In this document: in pieces, positions 45,627 through 53,387 of the stretch
Layout of the letters: every line of letters starts with the position of its first letter
Position numbering within the stretch: position 1 is the first letter of the stretch
From: Seonamhaeicola aphaedonensis
GTDB lineage: Bacteria > Bacteroidota > Bacteroidia > Flavobacteriales > Flavobacteriaceae
DNA length: 64,000 nt
NCBI RefSeq assembly: GCF_003386195.1
Contig: NZ_QRDX01000006.1
Location: forward strand, 124,001-188,000
Reading direction: 5' to 3'
Position numbers and translations under genes: made by a program
Notes under the pieces: model-generated
The model's database searches: none
Told to the model about the DNA's origin: nothing
Seen by the model: the letters and a program-made list of their open reading frames with translations, nothing else

Positions 45627-47057
45627 ATGGACCGGAGAGAATTTTCAAAAAAAGCAGGCTTAGCCACTGGCGGGGCATTAATTATAAACCCAGCTTATGC
45701 CATGTTTAACCAAAAAGACAAAGCTTTTGTAAGTAAGCGCCCCCCGGTTAATAAAAGATTATTTACCAGTGAAGCCGTTGAAAAAGTTATTGTGGATGTT
45801 AAAAAACAATTAAAAGACCCTAAAACGGCATGGCTTTTCGAAAACTGTTTCCCAAACACCTTAGATACGACTGTTTACTATAAAGAAAAAGATGGCAAAC
45901 CGTTTACCTACATTATTACAGGAGATATTGATGCCATGTGGCTACGAGACTGTGTTTGCCAAGTATGGCCTTACATGCCCTATCTCAATGAAGATGAAAA
46001 ATTAAAACGGATGATTGCGGGCTTAATCAATCAAACAGTAAAATCTGTTATTTGGGATCCTTACGCATGTTGTTTTTATGATGATTTTGAGCGGGTTAGC
46101 TCTTGGTCTACAGAAAAATACCCAGTAAAGCCAGGTGTACACCACCAAAAATGGGAGATCAATTCATTGTTATTTGTCATCAGGCTATGTGATGCCTATT
46201 ACAAAATAACCAAAGACACAACACCTTTTGATGATGTATGGGAAGAGGCCATGCTAACTATAGTAAAGACCTTAAAAGAGCAACAGCGATTTCATGGTCC
46301 GGGGCCTTATAAACATGCCAGAAACTATGGGGATAACTACGAATATTTTGTAAATCATGGTTATGGTCGCCCAACCAGAAAAAACGGTATGATACATGCC
46401 ACCCATCGTCAAGATGACCCATGTATTTTACCACTTTATGTACCAGATAACCTTATGGCTATTGTAGAGTTAGAAAATCTAGCTAATATGTTCCGTACTT
46501 TCAAAAACAATGAAGAAGGCGCTAGGTCCTGCGAAGTTATGAGAAAACAAATCATGGCTGGTGTAGAAAAAGATGCTATCATTGAACATGAAATATTTGG
46601 AAAAATATTTGCATTTGAAGTAGACGGTTACGGAGGCAGAATTCTTGAAGAAGAATCTACCGTTCCCAACTTAATGAACTTGCCCTATATAGGCTATTGC
46701 GATATTGATTATCCTATTTATAAAAACACCAGAAAATGGCTTTTAAGTGAATGGAACCCACAATATATTAAAGGAGAATGGACGGAAGGTATCGGTAGTA
46801 CGCACTATCCACAACCGCCTCAAAGAATTTGGCCATTAAGTACAATTTCAAGAGCATTAACCACCGAGGATGACGATGAAATTAAATTCTGTCTGAATCA
46901 GCTAAGAAATACCGATGCAGGAACAGGATTTATCCATGAATCGTATGTAGTTGACAAACCTGAGGAATATACAAGATCATGGTTTGCCTGGGTAAACTCC
47001 TTTTATGGAGAGATGATTCTAAAGCTTTTAAAAGAAAAACCTCACTTGTTAACATAA
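45627..47057 (+). CDS. GH125 exo-alpha-1,6-mannosidase with Tat signal, copy 1
   Basis: 476 residues. The start DRREFSKKAGLATGGALI is a twin-arginine signal, so the enzyme is exported folded. The GH125 (alpha/alpha)6 domain is clear from KRLFTSEAVEKVI, AWLFENCFPNTLDTTVYY, YIITGDIDAMWLRDCVCQVW and KWEINSLLFVIRL. The general-acid segment is HATHRQDDPC (D263-D264), and Glu438 in GTGFIHESYV is the likely base. GH125 enzymes invert and release terminal alpha-1,6-linked mannose, as in N-glycan cores or yeast mannan backbones. It forms a cassette with the lipoprotein 6 bp upstream, and a paralogous pair follows directly. All expected residues are present, so it should be active. Confidence 0.95.
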   Translation: MDRREFSKKAGLATGGALIINPAYAMFNQKDKAFVSKRPPVNKRLFTSEAVEKVIVDVKKQLKDPKTAWLFENCFPNTLDTTVYYKEKDGKPFTYIITGDIDAMWLRDCVCQVWPYMPYLNEDEKLKRMIAGLINQTVKSVIWDPYACCFYDDFERVSSWSTEKYPVKPGVHHQKWEINSLLFVIRLCDAYYKITKDTTPFDDVWEEAMLTIVKTLKEQQRFHGPGPYKHARNYGDNYEYFVNHGYGRPTRKNGMIHATHRQDDPCILPLYVPDNLMAIVELENLANMFRTFKNNEEGARSCEVMRKQIMAGVEKDAIIEHEIFGKIFAFEVDGYGGRILEEESTVPNLMNLPYIGYCDIDYPIYKNTRKWLLSEWNPQYIKGEWTEGIGSTHYPQPPQRIWPLSTISRALTTEDDDEIKFCLNQLRNTDAGTGFIHESYVVDKPEEYTRSWFAWVNSFYGEMILKLLKEKPHLLT

Positions 47058-47113
47058 ACTGTTACAATAAAGACAAACTATAAAAAATCTAAAAAACAAC
47101 TAAACTTTTTATT

Positions 47114-48454
47114 ATGAATAAACTTATTCGAGTAATTCTAGTGTTTTTAGCACTGTACTCTTGTACCAATTCTATAAAAGAAACTGAAAAACAAGATAAT
47201 TCTAAAATACAATTAGCAGAGACTATTCTGGCAGACAAACGTTTAGATTCTGTTCTGGCAAAGGCAAAACAAACCTTAAAACCTGAGGATGGAAGATTTC
47301 AAGCCGGACATGCCTACAAGGAAACTTGGATTAGAGACTTTGCAACTTTTATTGAAGTAGCCTTAGAAGTTAATTCACCTGAATTAATTAAAGAAAGAAT
47401 GTTACTATTCTTTGATTTTCAGGGAGATGATGGCAATATCATTGATGGCTACACAGAGGTTTCAACCGTTGGCGGGTATGATTATAGGCTATCTAAAACA
47501 GCACCCGATTTTAAGGGTCACAAAAACACAGTAGAAACAGACCAAGAATCTTCTTTGATTTTAGCCATAGGCAGATATATTAAAGCAACAGGCGATAATG
47601 AGATTTTAAATAAAGTCATCAATGGCAAGACCGTGCTTGAACGTTGTGAAATGGCATTGAATTTTTTGAAAACAAAAATGTACTCTGAAAAATATGGTTT
47701 AATAATTGGAGCTACTACTATAGACTGGACAGATGTACAACCAGAGAGTGATTGGGGAGTTTACACCACAGAAGACACACACTGGTGTGTAGATGTTTAC
47801 GATAACGCTATTTATGTACTTGCACTCAATGAATACCTTGAATGGATAAAAGACGATAAGGAAAAATATGATTTATGGCGTGCTGAAAAAGAATCCATAA
47901 AAACCAATGTAAGAAAACATCTTTGGGATGAACAAAGAAAGAAAATTATACCGCACAGATATCTGGAAGACTCTCCTTTTAGTGGATTTGATGAAGACGA
48001 AATATACTATCTGGGCGGAACCGTCTATGCTATAATGGCTGGTTTTTTAACTGAAGAAGAGATAGCACTAAGTTATCGTAAAATGCTTGCCATCAAAGAA
48101 TTGTCAGGCGCCATGACTATCGCTGTAATTAACTGGCCTCCTTACCCTCTAGGTAGTTTTTATAAAGGAGCTGGAACAGTTCCCTACAACTACGTTAATT
48201 GTGCAGATTGGACCTGGTGGGGTGGTCGCACCATTGAGGCGATGATTGAAACTGGACACCTAGAATTGGCTTATCAAGAAATAAGTCCGTTTCTAGACCG
48301 AGTAATTAAGAATGATGGATTTTACGAATGGTACTCCGTAATAGACCATAAGCACTACGGTAACCATCTATTTCTGGGAGCCGCAGGCGCATTAGGAAAG
48401 GCTATTAATTTAATGAAAGTCGAGGCTTTACAAATCAAAGAAAACAATGAATAG
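47114..48454 (+). CDS. Lipoprotein, putative (alpha/alpha)6 glycosidase, cassette copy 2
   Basis: 446 residues. Lipobox ALYSC (Cys17). Colinear with the protein at 44295-45620 over its full length: ETWIRDFATFIEVALEVNS, FQGDDGNIIDGYTEVSTVGG, HKNTVETDQESSLILAIGRY, GATTIDWTDVQPESDWG, VDVYDNAIYVLALNEYLEWI, DEDEIYYLGGTVYAIMAGFL, CADWTWWGGRTIEAMIETGH, NDGFYEWYSVIDHKHYG. The last codons overlap the start of the following GH125 gene by 8 bp, so the two are translationally coupled. The acidic and aromatic motif residues are all kept between the copies, which supports an enzymatic role. The family remains unassigned. Confidence 0.75.
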   Translation: MNKLIRVILVFLALYSCTNSIKETEKQDNSKIQLAETILADKRLDSVLAKAKQTLKPEDGRFQAGHAYKETWIRDFATFIEVALEVNSPELIKERMLLFFDFQGDDGNIIDGYTEVSTVGGYDYRLSKTAPDFKGHKNTVETDQESSLILAIGRYIKATGDNEILNKVINGKTVLERCEMALNFLKTKMYSEKYGLIIGATTIDWTDVQPESDWGVYTTEDTHWCVDVYDNAIYVLALNEYLEWIKDDKEKYDLWRAEKESIKTNVRKHLWDEQRKKIIPHRYLEDSPFSGFDEDEIYYLGGTVYAIMAGFLTEEEIALSYRKMLAIKELSGAMTIAVINWPPYPLGSFYKGAGTVPYNYVNCADWTWWGGRTIEAMIETGHLELAYQEISPFLDRVIKNDGFYEWYSVIDHKHYGNHLFLGAAGALGKAINLMKVEALQIKENNE

Positions 48455-49874
48455 AAGAATCTTTGCAAAGCAAACAGCACTGGGCACTATGGGACTCGCA
48501 TTAAGTTCGCAATTTGCTCTTTCGCAAACATCCCTTAAGAATTTTGTATCCAAAAGGCCACCAAAGCAAGAACGGCTATTTACTAGCGAATCTATAGAGC
48601 AAGTCATAAAAAAGGTAAAAAAACAATTAAAAGACCCCGAACTGGCATGGTTGTTCGAAAACTGTTTTCCAAATACGCTAGATACAACTGTTTTTTATAA
48701 AGAAGAAAACGGCAGACCTTTAACCCACATTATAACAGGCGACATTAATGCCATGTGGCTCAGAGATTCTACATGCCAAGTATGGCCATATATACCATAT
48801 ACCAAAAAAGATAAAAAGCTTAAAAAGATGGTTGCTGGGTTAATCAACTGGCAAGCAGATTGTGTTTTAGTAGACCCTTATGCAAATGCATTTAAAAAAG
48901 ACATATCTGAAAAAACCCATTGGATTAATGACATAACAGACATGAAGGATGAACTGCATGAACGAAAATGGGAGATAAATTCCTTGCTGTTTGTAATTCG
49001 TTTGGCCTACGAATACTGGAAGGTAACTGGCGATACCCAAGTATTTGATGATAACTGGGAAAAAGCCATGGTACTTATTTACGATACGTTGAAAGAACAG
49101 CAACGATTTGAAAGTCCCGGACCCTATTCTTTTATGCGTATATCACAGTCGGCAAACGAAGTAGTTGCAAATAATGGATATGGCCGACCTACCCGTAAAA
49201 TTGGAATGATCCACGCCACACATCGTCAGGATGATGCCTGTGTGTTTCCGCTTTATGTGCCTGATAATCTAATGGCCGTAGTAGAGCTCAAACATCTTGC
49301 GGAAATGTTTGAAAACATAAGAAATAATAAAAAGCATGCCCGTTTATGTCTTGAAATGGCCGATCAAGTAGATGAGGCCATAAAAGATTATGCCATCATC
49401 AATCATCGTGTCTTTGGAGATATGTATGCTTTTGAAGTAGATGGTTACGGGAGCCATATATTGCTCGAAGAATCAACAGTGCCGAATCTGATGTCTCTGC
49501 CTTATGTAGGGGCATGTTCGGTGGAAGACTTTGTATATCAAAATACAAGAAAGTGGTTGTTAAGCGACTGGAATCCAAAATTTGTAAGAGGTAAGCGCGA
49601 TGAAGGGATTGGGAGTACACATTATGCTGAACCTCCTAAAATGATTTGGCCGTTAAGCACAATTTCAAGAGCATTAACCGCCAATAATGAAGATGAAATA
49701 CTATTTTGTATAGAGCAACTAAAGCGCAGTAATGCTGGCACTGGGTTTATTCACGAATCGTATTTACCAGATAATCCTGATAAATTCACACGCCCTTGGT
49801 TTTCATGGGTAAACACTTATTTTGGGGAAATGATATTGATTTTACTTAAAAAGCATCCAGAATTACTAAGTTAG
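48447..49874 (+). CDS. GH125 exo-alpha-1,6-mannosidase with Tat signal, copy 2
   Basis: 475 residues. Twin-arginine start NRRIFAKQTALGTMGLALSS. GH125 landmarks: ERLFTSESIEQVIKKV, AWLFENCFPNTLDTTVFY, HIITGDINAMWLRDSTCQVW, KWEINSLLFVIRL, HATHRQDDACVFPLYVPDNL (D262-D263) and GTGFIHESYL (Glu437). Compared with copy 1 the region of residues 150-170 and 228-245 differs most (TDMKDELHERKW; ISQSANEVVANNGYG). Those loops flank the active site in this fold, so the two copies may prefer different glycan neighbours. Starts inside the end of the lipoprotein gene (8-bp overlap) and ends 20 bp before the next gene. Confidence 0.95.
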   Translation: MNRRIFAKQTALGTMGLALSSQFALSQTSLKNFVSKRPPKQERLFTSESIEQVIKKVKKQLKDPELAWLFENCFPNTLDTTVFYKEENGRPLTHIITGDINAMWLRDSTCQVWPYIPYTKKDKKLKKMVAGLINWQADCVLVDPYANAFKKDISEKTHWINDITDMKDELHERKWEINSLLFVIRLAYEYWKVTGDTQVFDDNWEKAMVLIYDTLKEQQRFESPGPYSFMRISQSANEVVANNGYGRPTRKIGMIHATHRQDDACVFPLYVPDNLMAVVELKHLAEMFENIRNNKKHARLCLEMADQVDEAIKDYAIINHRVFGDMYAFEVDGYGSHILLEESTVPNLMSLPYVGACSVEDFVYQNTRKWLLSDWNPKFVRGKRDEGIGSTHYAEPPKMIWPLSTISRALTANNEDEILFCIEQLKRSNAGTGFIHESYLPDNPDKFTRPWFSWVNTYFGEMILILLKKHPELLS

Positions 49875-49894
49875 TAATAATAAAAGTACGCCTA

Positions 49895-52189
49895 ATGAGA
49901 CCACTTCATGTAGCCCTTATAATAACTTTTTTATTTGGTACTTTAGGCTGCAAAAATATATCATCTCGTAAAACGCAAGAGATAAAAAACCATGTACCTT
50001 CAATAGATGAAGTTTCAGGAATATGGATGGCCTCAGATACCATGGCCATAGAACCCTCCATTCGTAACTTTAGAGGTCAAGCATTGCTTAATCGCGACTT
50101 AACTTCGGTAAGTTGGTTTGTATCTGCACCCTATTCAGGAGGGCACCACACAGGAACTCTAAAGATTAATGGTAAAGTACCAGAAGCATCACACTTTCGT
50201 TGGCAACCTTATCAAGCACTACGAAAAGGAACACTAGACGGACTCGAAATACAAAGTTCTACAAGAATGCTCGTTGAAAACAATGCCATCATGTGGGAAA
50301 TTGAAATAACAAATAATGATAACACAGAAAAGGGTGTAAAAATAGATTTAGATATGATTGGATACATAGACCAATACAAAGATGGTAATTGGAATTGGTG
50401 GTACCCCTACCCAGATTGGTCAGGCAAACGTTCTGAACATCGTAATGATGCTTTGGAAGCTATGCGAAAGCATATAACATCAAATGATAAAGATATTGAT
50501 AAAAACTGGCCCAGCGACAACGAAATTCTAAACACGCCACACTTTAGTGCTCAAAAAGAAGCTCAAAATATTTATATTCAAGGTAAAAATACGCCAGCAA
50601 TTTCTTCATATACTGTTGTAACAACTGCAGATAGTCTATCGATACATAATAGTGGTGGTGTAGCGCATTGGCAATTAAAATTGGCATCGGGAACCTCTAA
50701 AAAAATAAAATACTTTTTATCCTACGGAGACAACATTGACACCATTAAAACCCAAACGAAACATTGGTCTAAAAATTTTGATAAAGAATTTGCATCCGTA
50801 AAAACAAAATGGGAAGATAAATGGGAAAATTTATTTAAACCCAATAATGATCTGGTCTCAGGATGTTTTCCTGTATTAGAAACTAATGACGAAAAAGCTA
50901 AAAAGGTATACTACACAGGGCCTTTAACCCTACTCTATTTGATGAATACCAACTTACCAGAACACAAGCGTGTGTATTTAACAGGAGGCCCTAGATGGGG
51001 TGCCAGCACAACGTTTTACTGGGATATTGCCATATGGTCTGAACTCTGGGCGGTTGTAGACCCGGAAATGATGAAAGAACACATCATGGCATGGACAGAC
51101 ATCAACCCCAATTTACACTACGGTAAAGATAATTTAAGCGGGCATGGTGTAGGCAATGGCTACTCAGCAAACTACTGGTGCCTATTTAGAATAATACGAG
51201 CCTATATTACAACCACAGGCGATTACGAGTTTTTAGATAAAAAAATTGCCGGCAAAACTGTAATGGAGCATTTAGAATCTTATGCTTTAAATTGGCAAAA
51301 CCTTTCGAGTTATGGCAAACAAGGGTATGAAAACGAGCTGTACCAGCTTGCCGATTTTGGTCCAAATCCTTGGAATTTGTTAGAATGTGTACCAACATAT
51401 GTACACATAGTACCTTCATTCAATATTGGCTATGTATGGATGATGCGAGAAACCTCGGCACTATATAAACAAAAAGGCAATTTAGCTAAAGCGACAGATT
51501 TAGCAGAAAGAGCCAATGAAATGACAAAAAAAATCCTGAAACTCTATGCTGGCAAGGGTGTTTGGAATAGCTTATATCCCAACAATAAAACTGTGGAAGT
51601 ACGCCATGTACTAGATTTTATTTACTTCGGAAAATATTTGGCTAACGATGTAAGTGTAGATATACGAAATGAAATGATGGACTTTCTTAATACCGAATTA
51701 AGAACAGATTTATGGATGCGAGCACAGTCTTTAAAAGATATTGCCTCCAAAGATTCCGATAGACCAGACCATGGACCATTAGGAAGTTTTGATGGCTGGG
51801 TTCCAGAAGTGATGGATGCCATGACCAATATGGAGTATGCCAATGATGCCCTATCTTTCTATCACGACATAGAACCAGTGACTTTCGAGGGCTGTTGGGC
51901 ACAAGCAAGAGAACTGTGGGGCGATAATAAATTTACAAAATCTGCCAGGGTTCGCATAGCAGAACGTGGTTGGAATAATCGTGAAAGCTCTTCTGGTATA
52001 GGTATATCCCAGGTTATGTTGAAAAATTTCTTTGGGTTTAATCCGCAAATAGATGGTAAAGTGATTCAAAGTTATAATATCTGGCCTTTTAGTAAAAGTG
52101 GAACATTACACCACGTTTACTACAAAAACGATTATTATCGCATTGAGTTTAGCAATGATAAACCTGTTATGATTAAAGAAGACCCCTGA
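49895..52189 (+). CDS. Lipoprotein, (alpha/alpha)6 glycosidase-like protein, family unassigned
   Basis: 764 residues. Lipobox GTLGC (Cys19). An N-terminal beta-sandwich (about 40-295: GIWMASDTMAIEPSIRNFRG, HHTGTLKINGKVPEASHFRW) precedes a six-hairpin domain: LTGGPRWGASTTFYWDIAIW, IMAWTDINPNLHYGKDNL, GVGNGYSANYWCLFRIIRAY, NELYQLADFGPNPWNLLECV, RPDHGPLGSFDGWVPEVMDA. This layout is that of GH63- and GH37-like exo-glycosidases, and it differs from the 724-residue protein at 41013. Candidate acids are the D in TFYWDIAIW and the D/E in the ELYQLADFG segment. It is the last gene before the second LacI, 20 bp after GH125 copy 2, so it probably shares that transcript. Substrate presumed to be a mannoside, or a sugar capping one. 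Confidence 0.78.
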   Translation: MRPLHVALIITFLFGTLGCKNISSRKTQEIKNHVPSIDEVSGIWMASDTMAIEPSIRNFRGQALLNRDLTSVSWFVSAPYSGGHHTGTLKINGKVPEASHFRWQPYQALRKGTLDGLEIQSSTRMLVENNAIMWEIEITNNDNTEKGVKIDLDMIGYIDQYKDGNWNWWYPYPDWSGKRSEHRNDALEAMRKHITSNDKDIDKNWPSDNEILNTPHFSAQKEAQNIYIQGKNTPAISSYTVVTTADSLSIHNSGGVAHWQLKLASGTSKKIKYFLSYGDNIDTIKTQTKHWSKNFDKEFASVKTKWEDKWENLFKPNNDLVSGCFPVLETNDEKAKKVYYTGPLTLLYLMNTNLPEHKRVYLTGGPRWGASTTFYWDIAIWSELWAVVDPEMMKEHIMAWTDINPNLHYGKDNLSGHGVGNGYSANYWCLFRIIRAYITTTGDYEFLDKKIAGKTVMEHLESYALNWQNLSSYGKQGYENELYQLADFGPNPWNLLECVPTYVHIVPSFNIGYVWMMRETSALYKQKGNLAKATDLAERANEMTKKILKLYAGKGVWNSLYPNNKTVEVRHVLDFIYFGKYLANDVSVDIRNEMMDFLNTELRTDLWMRAQSLKDIASKDSDRPDHGPLGSFDGWVPEVMDAMTNMEYANDALSFYHDIEPVTFEGCWAQARELWGDNKFTKSARVRIAERGWNNRESSSGIGISQVMLKNFFGFNPQIDGKVIQSYNIWPFSKSGTLHHVYYKNDYYRIEFSNDKPVMIKEDP

Positions 52190-52283
52190 TGTTAATGTGC
52201 TTTCGGTTTAAATTTTAGTAAATAAATTATTTTTAAAAGTTGAAGATTTCTTTTCGAAATTCAAATTTTATGGAAAACTTTTA

Positions 52284-52304
52284 TATATTTGCTTAACCGG
52301 TTAA
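52284..52304 (+). promoter_or_regulatory. Promoter -7 box with overlapping LacI-2 operator
   Basis: TATATTTG (52284-52291) fits the TAnnTTTG -7 box and is followed after one base by the perfect palindrome TTAACCGGTTAA (52293-52304). The same order of -7 box and operator is seen at 28172-28200. It lies 13 bp before the TTG start of LacI-2 and implies autorepression. Confidence 0.75.
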
Positions 52305-52317
52305 ACTAATTGTTCTT

Positions 52318-53334
52318 TTGAAAAGTATTTCCCTTAAAGATATTGCTATTGCATTAAATCTGTCTAAGACAACGGTGTCTTATGTCATGAACGACAGAGG
52401 CGATGAAAAAAGAGTTAGTAAGGAAACACAAGATAGGATAAAACAGTATGCCCAAACGCACAGCTACAAACCCAATCAATTAGCCAGAAGCTTAAGTTTA
52501 GGAAAAAGTAACATGATAGGCTTAATCGTGCCTAACATCTCAGATAGCTTTTTTGCCCAAATAGCCAGACGCATTGAAAAAAAAGCAGAAAAACTGGGTT
52601 ATAATGTGGTGTTTAGTAGTACAGGCGAGTCTCCAGAAAGAGAATCAAAAATCATACAGTCTATGCTAGATAGGCAGGTAGATGGTCTTATAATCGTGTC
52701 GAGTGAAAAAAACCACGACGATATTTTAAAATTAAAAGAAGGAAACTTTCCCTTTGTAATTGTGGGTAGAAAATACGCAGATATAGAGACTAATGTTGTA
52801 GCCTTAGAAGATAAGGATGGTGTGACTTCAGCCGTAGAACTACTTATAGATAACGGAAGAAAACACATTGGTTTTATAACCATTTCCTTAGAGCTAGATT
52901 CTATAAAAGACCGCCTAAAAGGTTATAAACAAGCACTTAAAAGTAAAGACATTACCTATAACACCAATGTTGTTAAACACGTAACTTACAATGATGTAGA
53001 AGCCAGTCTCAAAGAAGCGATGCTCGAATTGGTACATCAAGAAAAAGTTGATGGTATTGTATTTGCCACGCACTATTTAGCTGAAGAAGGGTTGCGCCTA
53101 CTAAAACATAACAACATAAATGTCCCCGAAGAAGTAGCCATAGTAAGTTTTGGAAAAGATAGAGGTTTCGATTTGTTCGACCCTCCCCTAACATCGGTTG
53201 ATTTCCCCATAATAGAAATGGGAGACACCGCTGTAGACTTATTATTAGATGCTATTGAAAACCAAGTGGTAACAACAAAAAATATAATAATGAAAACCAA
53301 ACTGGACATTAAACAATCTTGTGGAAGCATTTAA
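52318..53334 (+). CDS. LacI-family transcriptional regulator (LacI-2), TTG start
   Basis: 338 residues starting at TTG 52318. The start is supported by alignment with LacI-1, whose ATG is at the same place (MKTISLQEISTAL versus TTG-encoded M then KSISLKDIAIAL). HTH: ISLKDIAIALNLSKTTVSYV, insertion NDRGDEKRVS, hinge YKPNQLARSLSLG. Sugar-sensing domain: MIGLIVPNISDSFFAQI, DGLIIVSSEKN, LDIKQSCGSI at the end. It should repress itself and the GH38 gene downstream through the palindrome TTAACCGGTTAA, found 13 bp before its start and again 22 bp before the GH38 start. The recognition helix differs from LacI-1 (LSKTTVSYVMND versus VSKSTISYVLNG), in line with the different operators. Confidence 0.95.
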   Translation: MKSISLKDIAIALNLSKTTVSYVMNDRGDEKRVSKETQDRIKQYAQTHSYKPNQLARSLSLGKSNMIGLIVPNISDSFFAQIARRIEKKAEKLGYNVVFSSTGESPERESKIIQSMLDRQVDGLIIVSSEKNHDDILKLKEGNFPFVIVGRKYADIETNVVALEDKDGVTSAVELLIDNGRKHIGFITISLELDSIKDRLKGYKQALKSKDITYNTNVVKHVTYNDVEASLKEAMLELVHQEKVDGIVFATHYLAEEGLRLLKHNNINVPEEVAIVSFGKDRGFDLFDPPLTSVDFPIIEMGDTAVDLLLDAIENQVVTTKNIIMKTKLDIKQSCGSI

Positions 53335-53353
53335 TTTTTATTTAAAAAATTGC

Positions 53354-53365
53354 TTAACCGGTTAA
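53354..53365. promoter_or_regulatory. LacI-2 operator before GH38
   Basis: TTAACCGGTTAA, an exact 12-bp palindrome, repeats the site at 52293-52304, including the preceding GC. It lies between the LacI-2 stop and the GH38 start. A good -7 box is not visible here, so the GH38 could be read from the LacI-2 promoter or from a weak one. Confidence 0.75.
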
Positions 53366-53387
53366 CTAAACAATAAATAAAAACATC

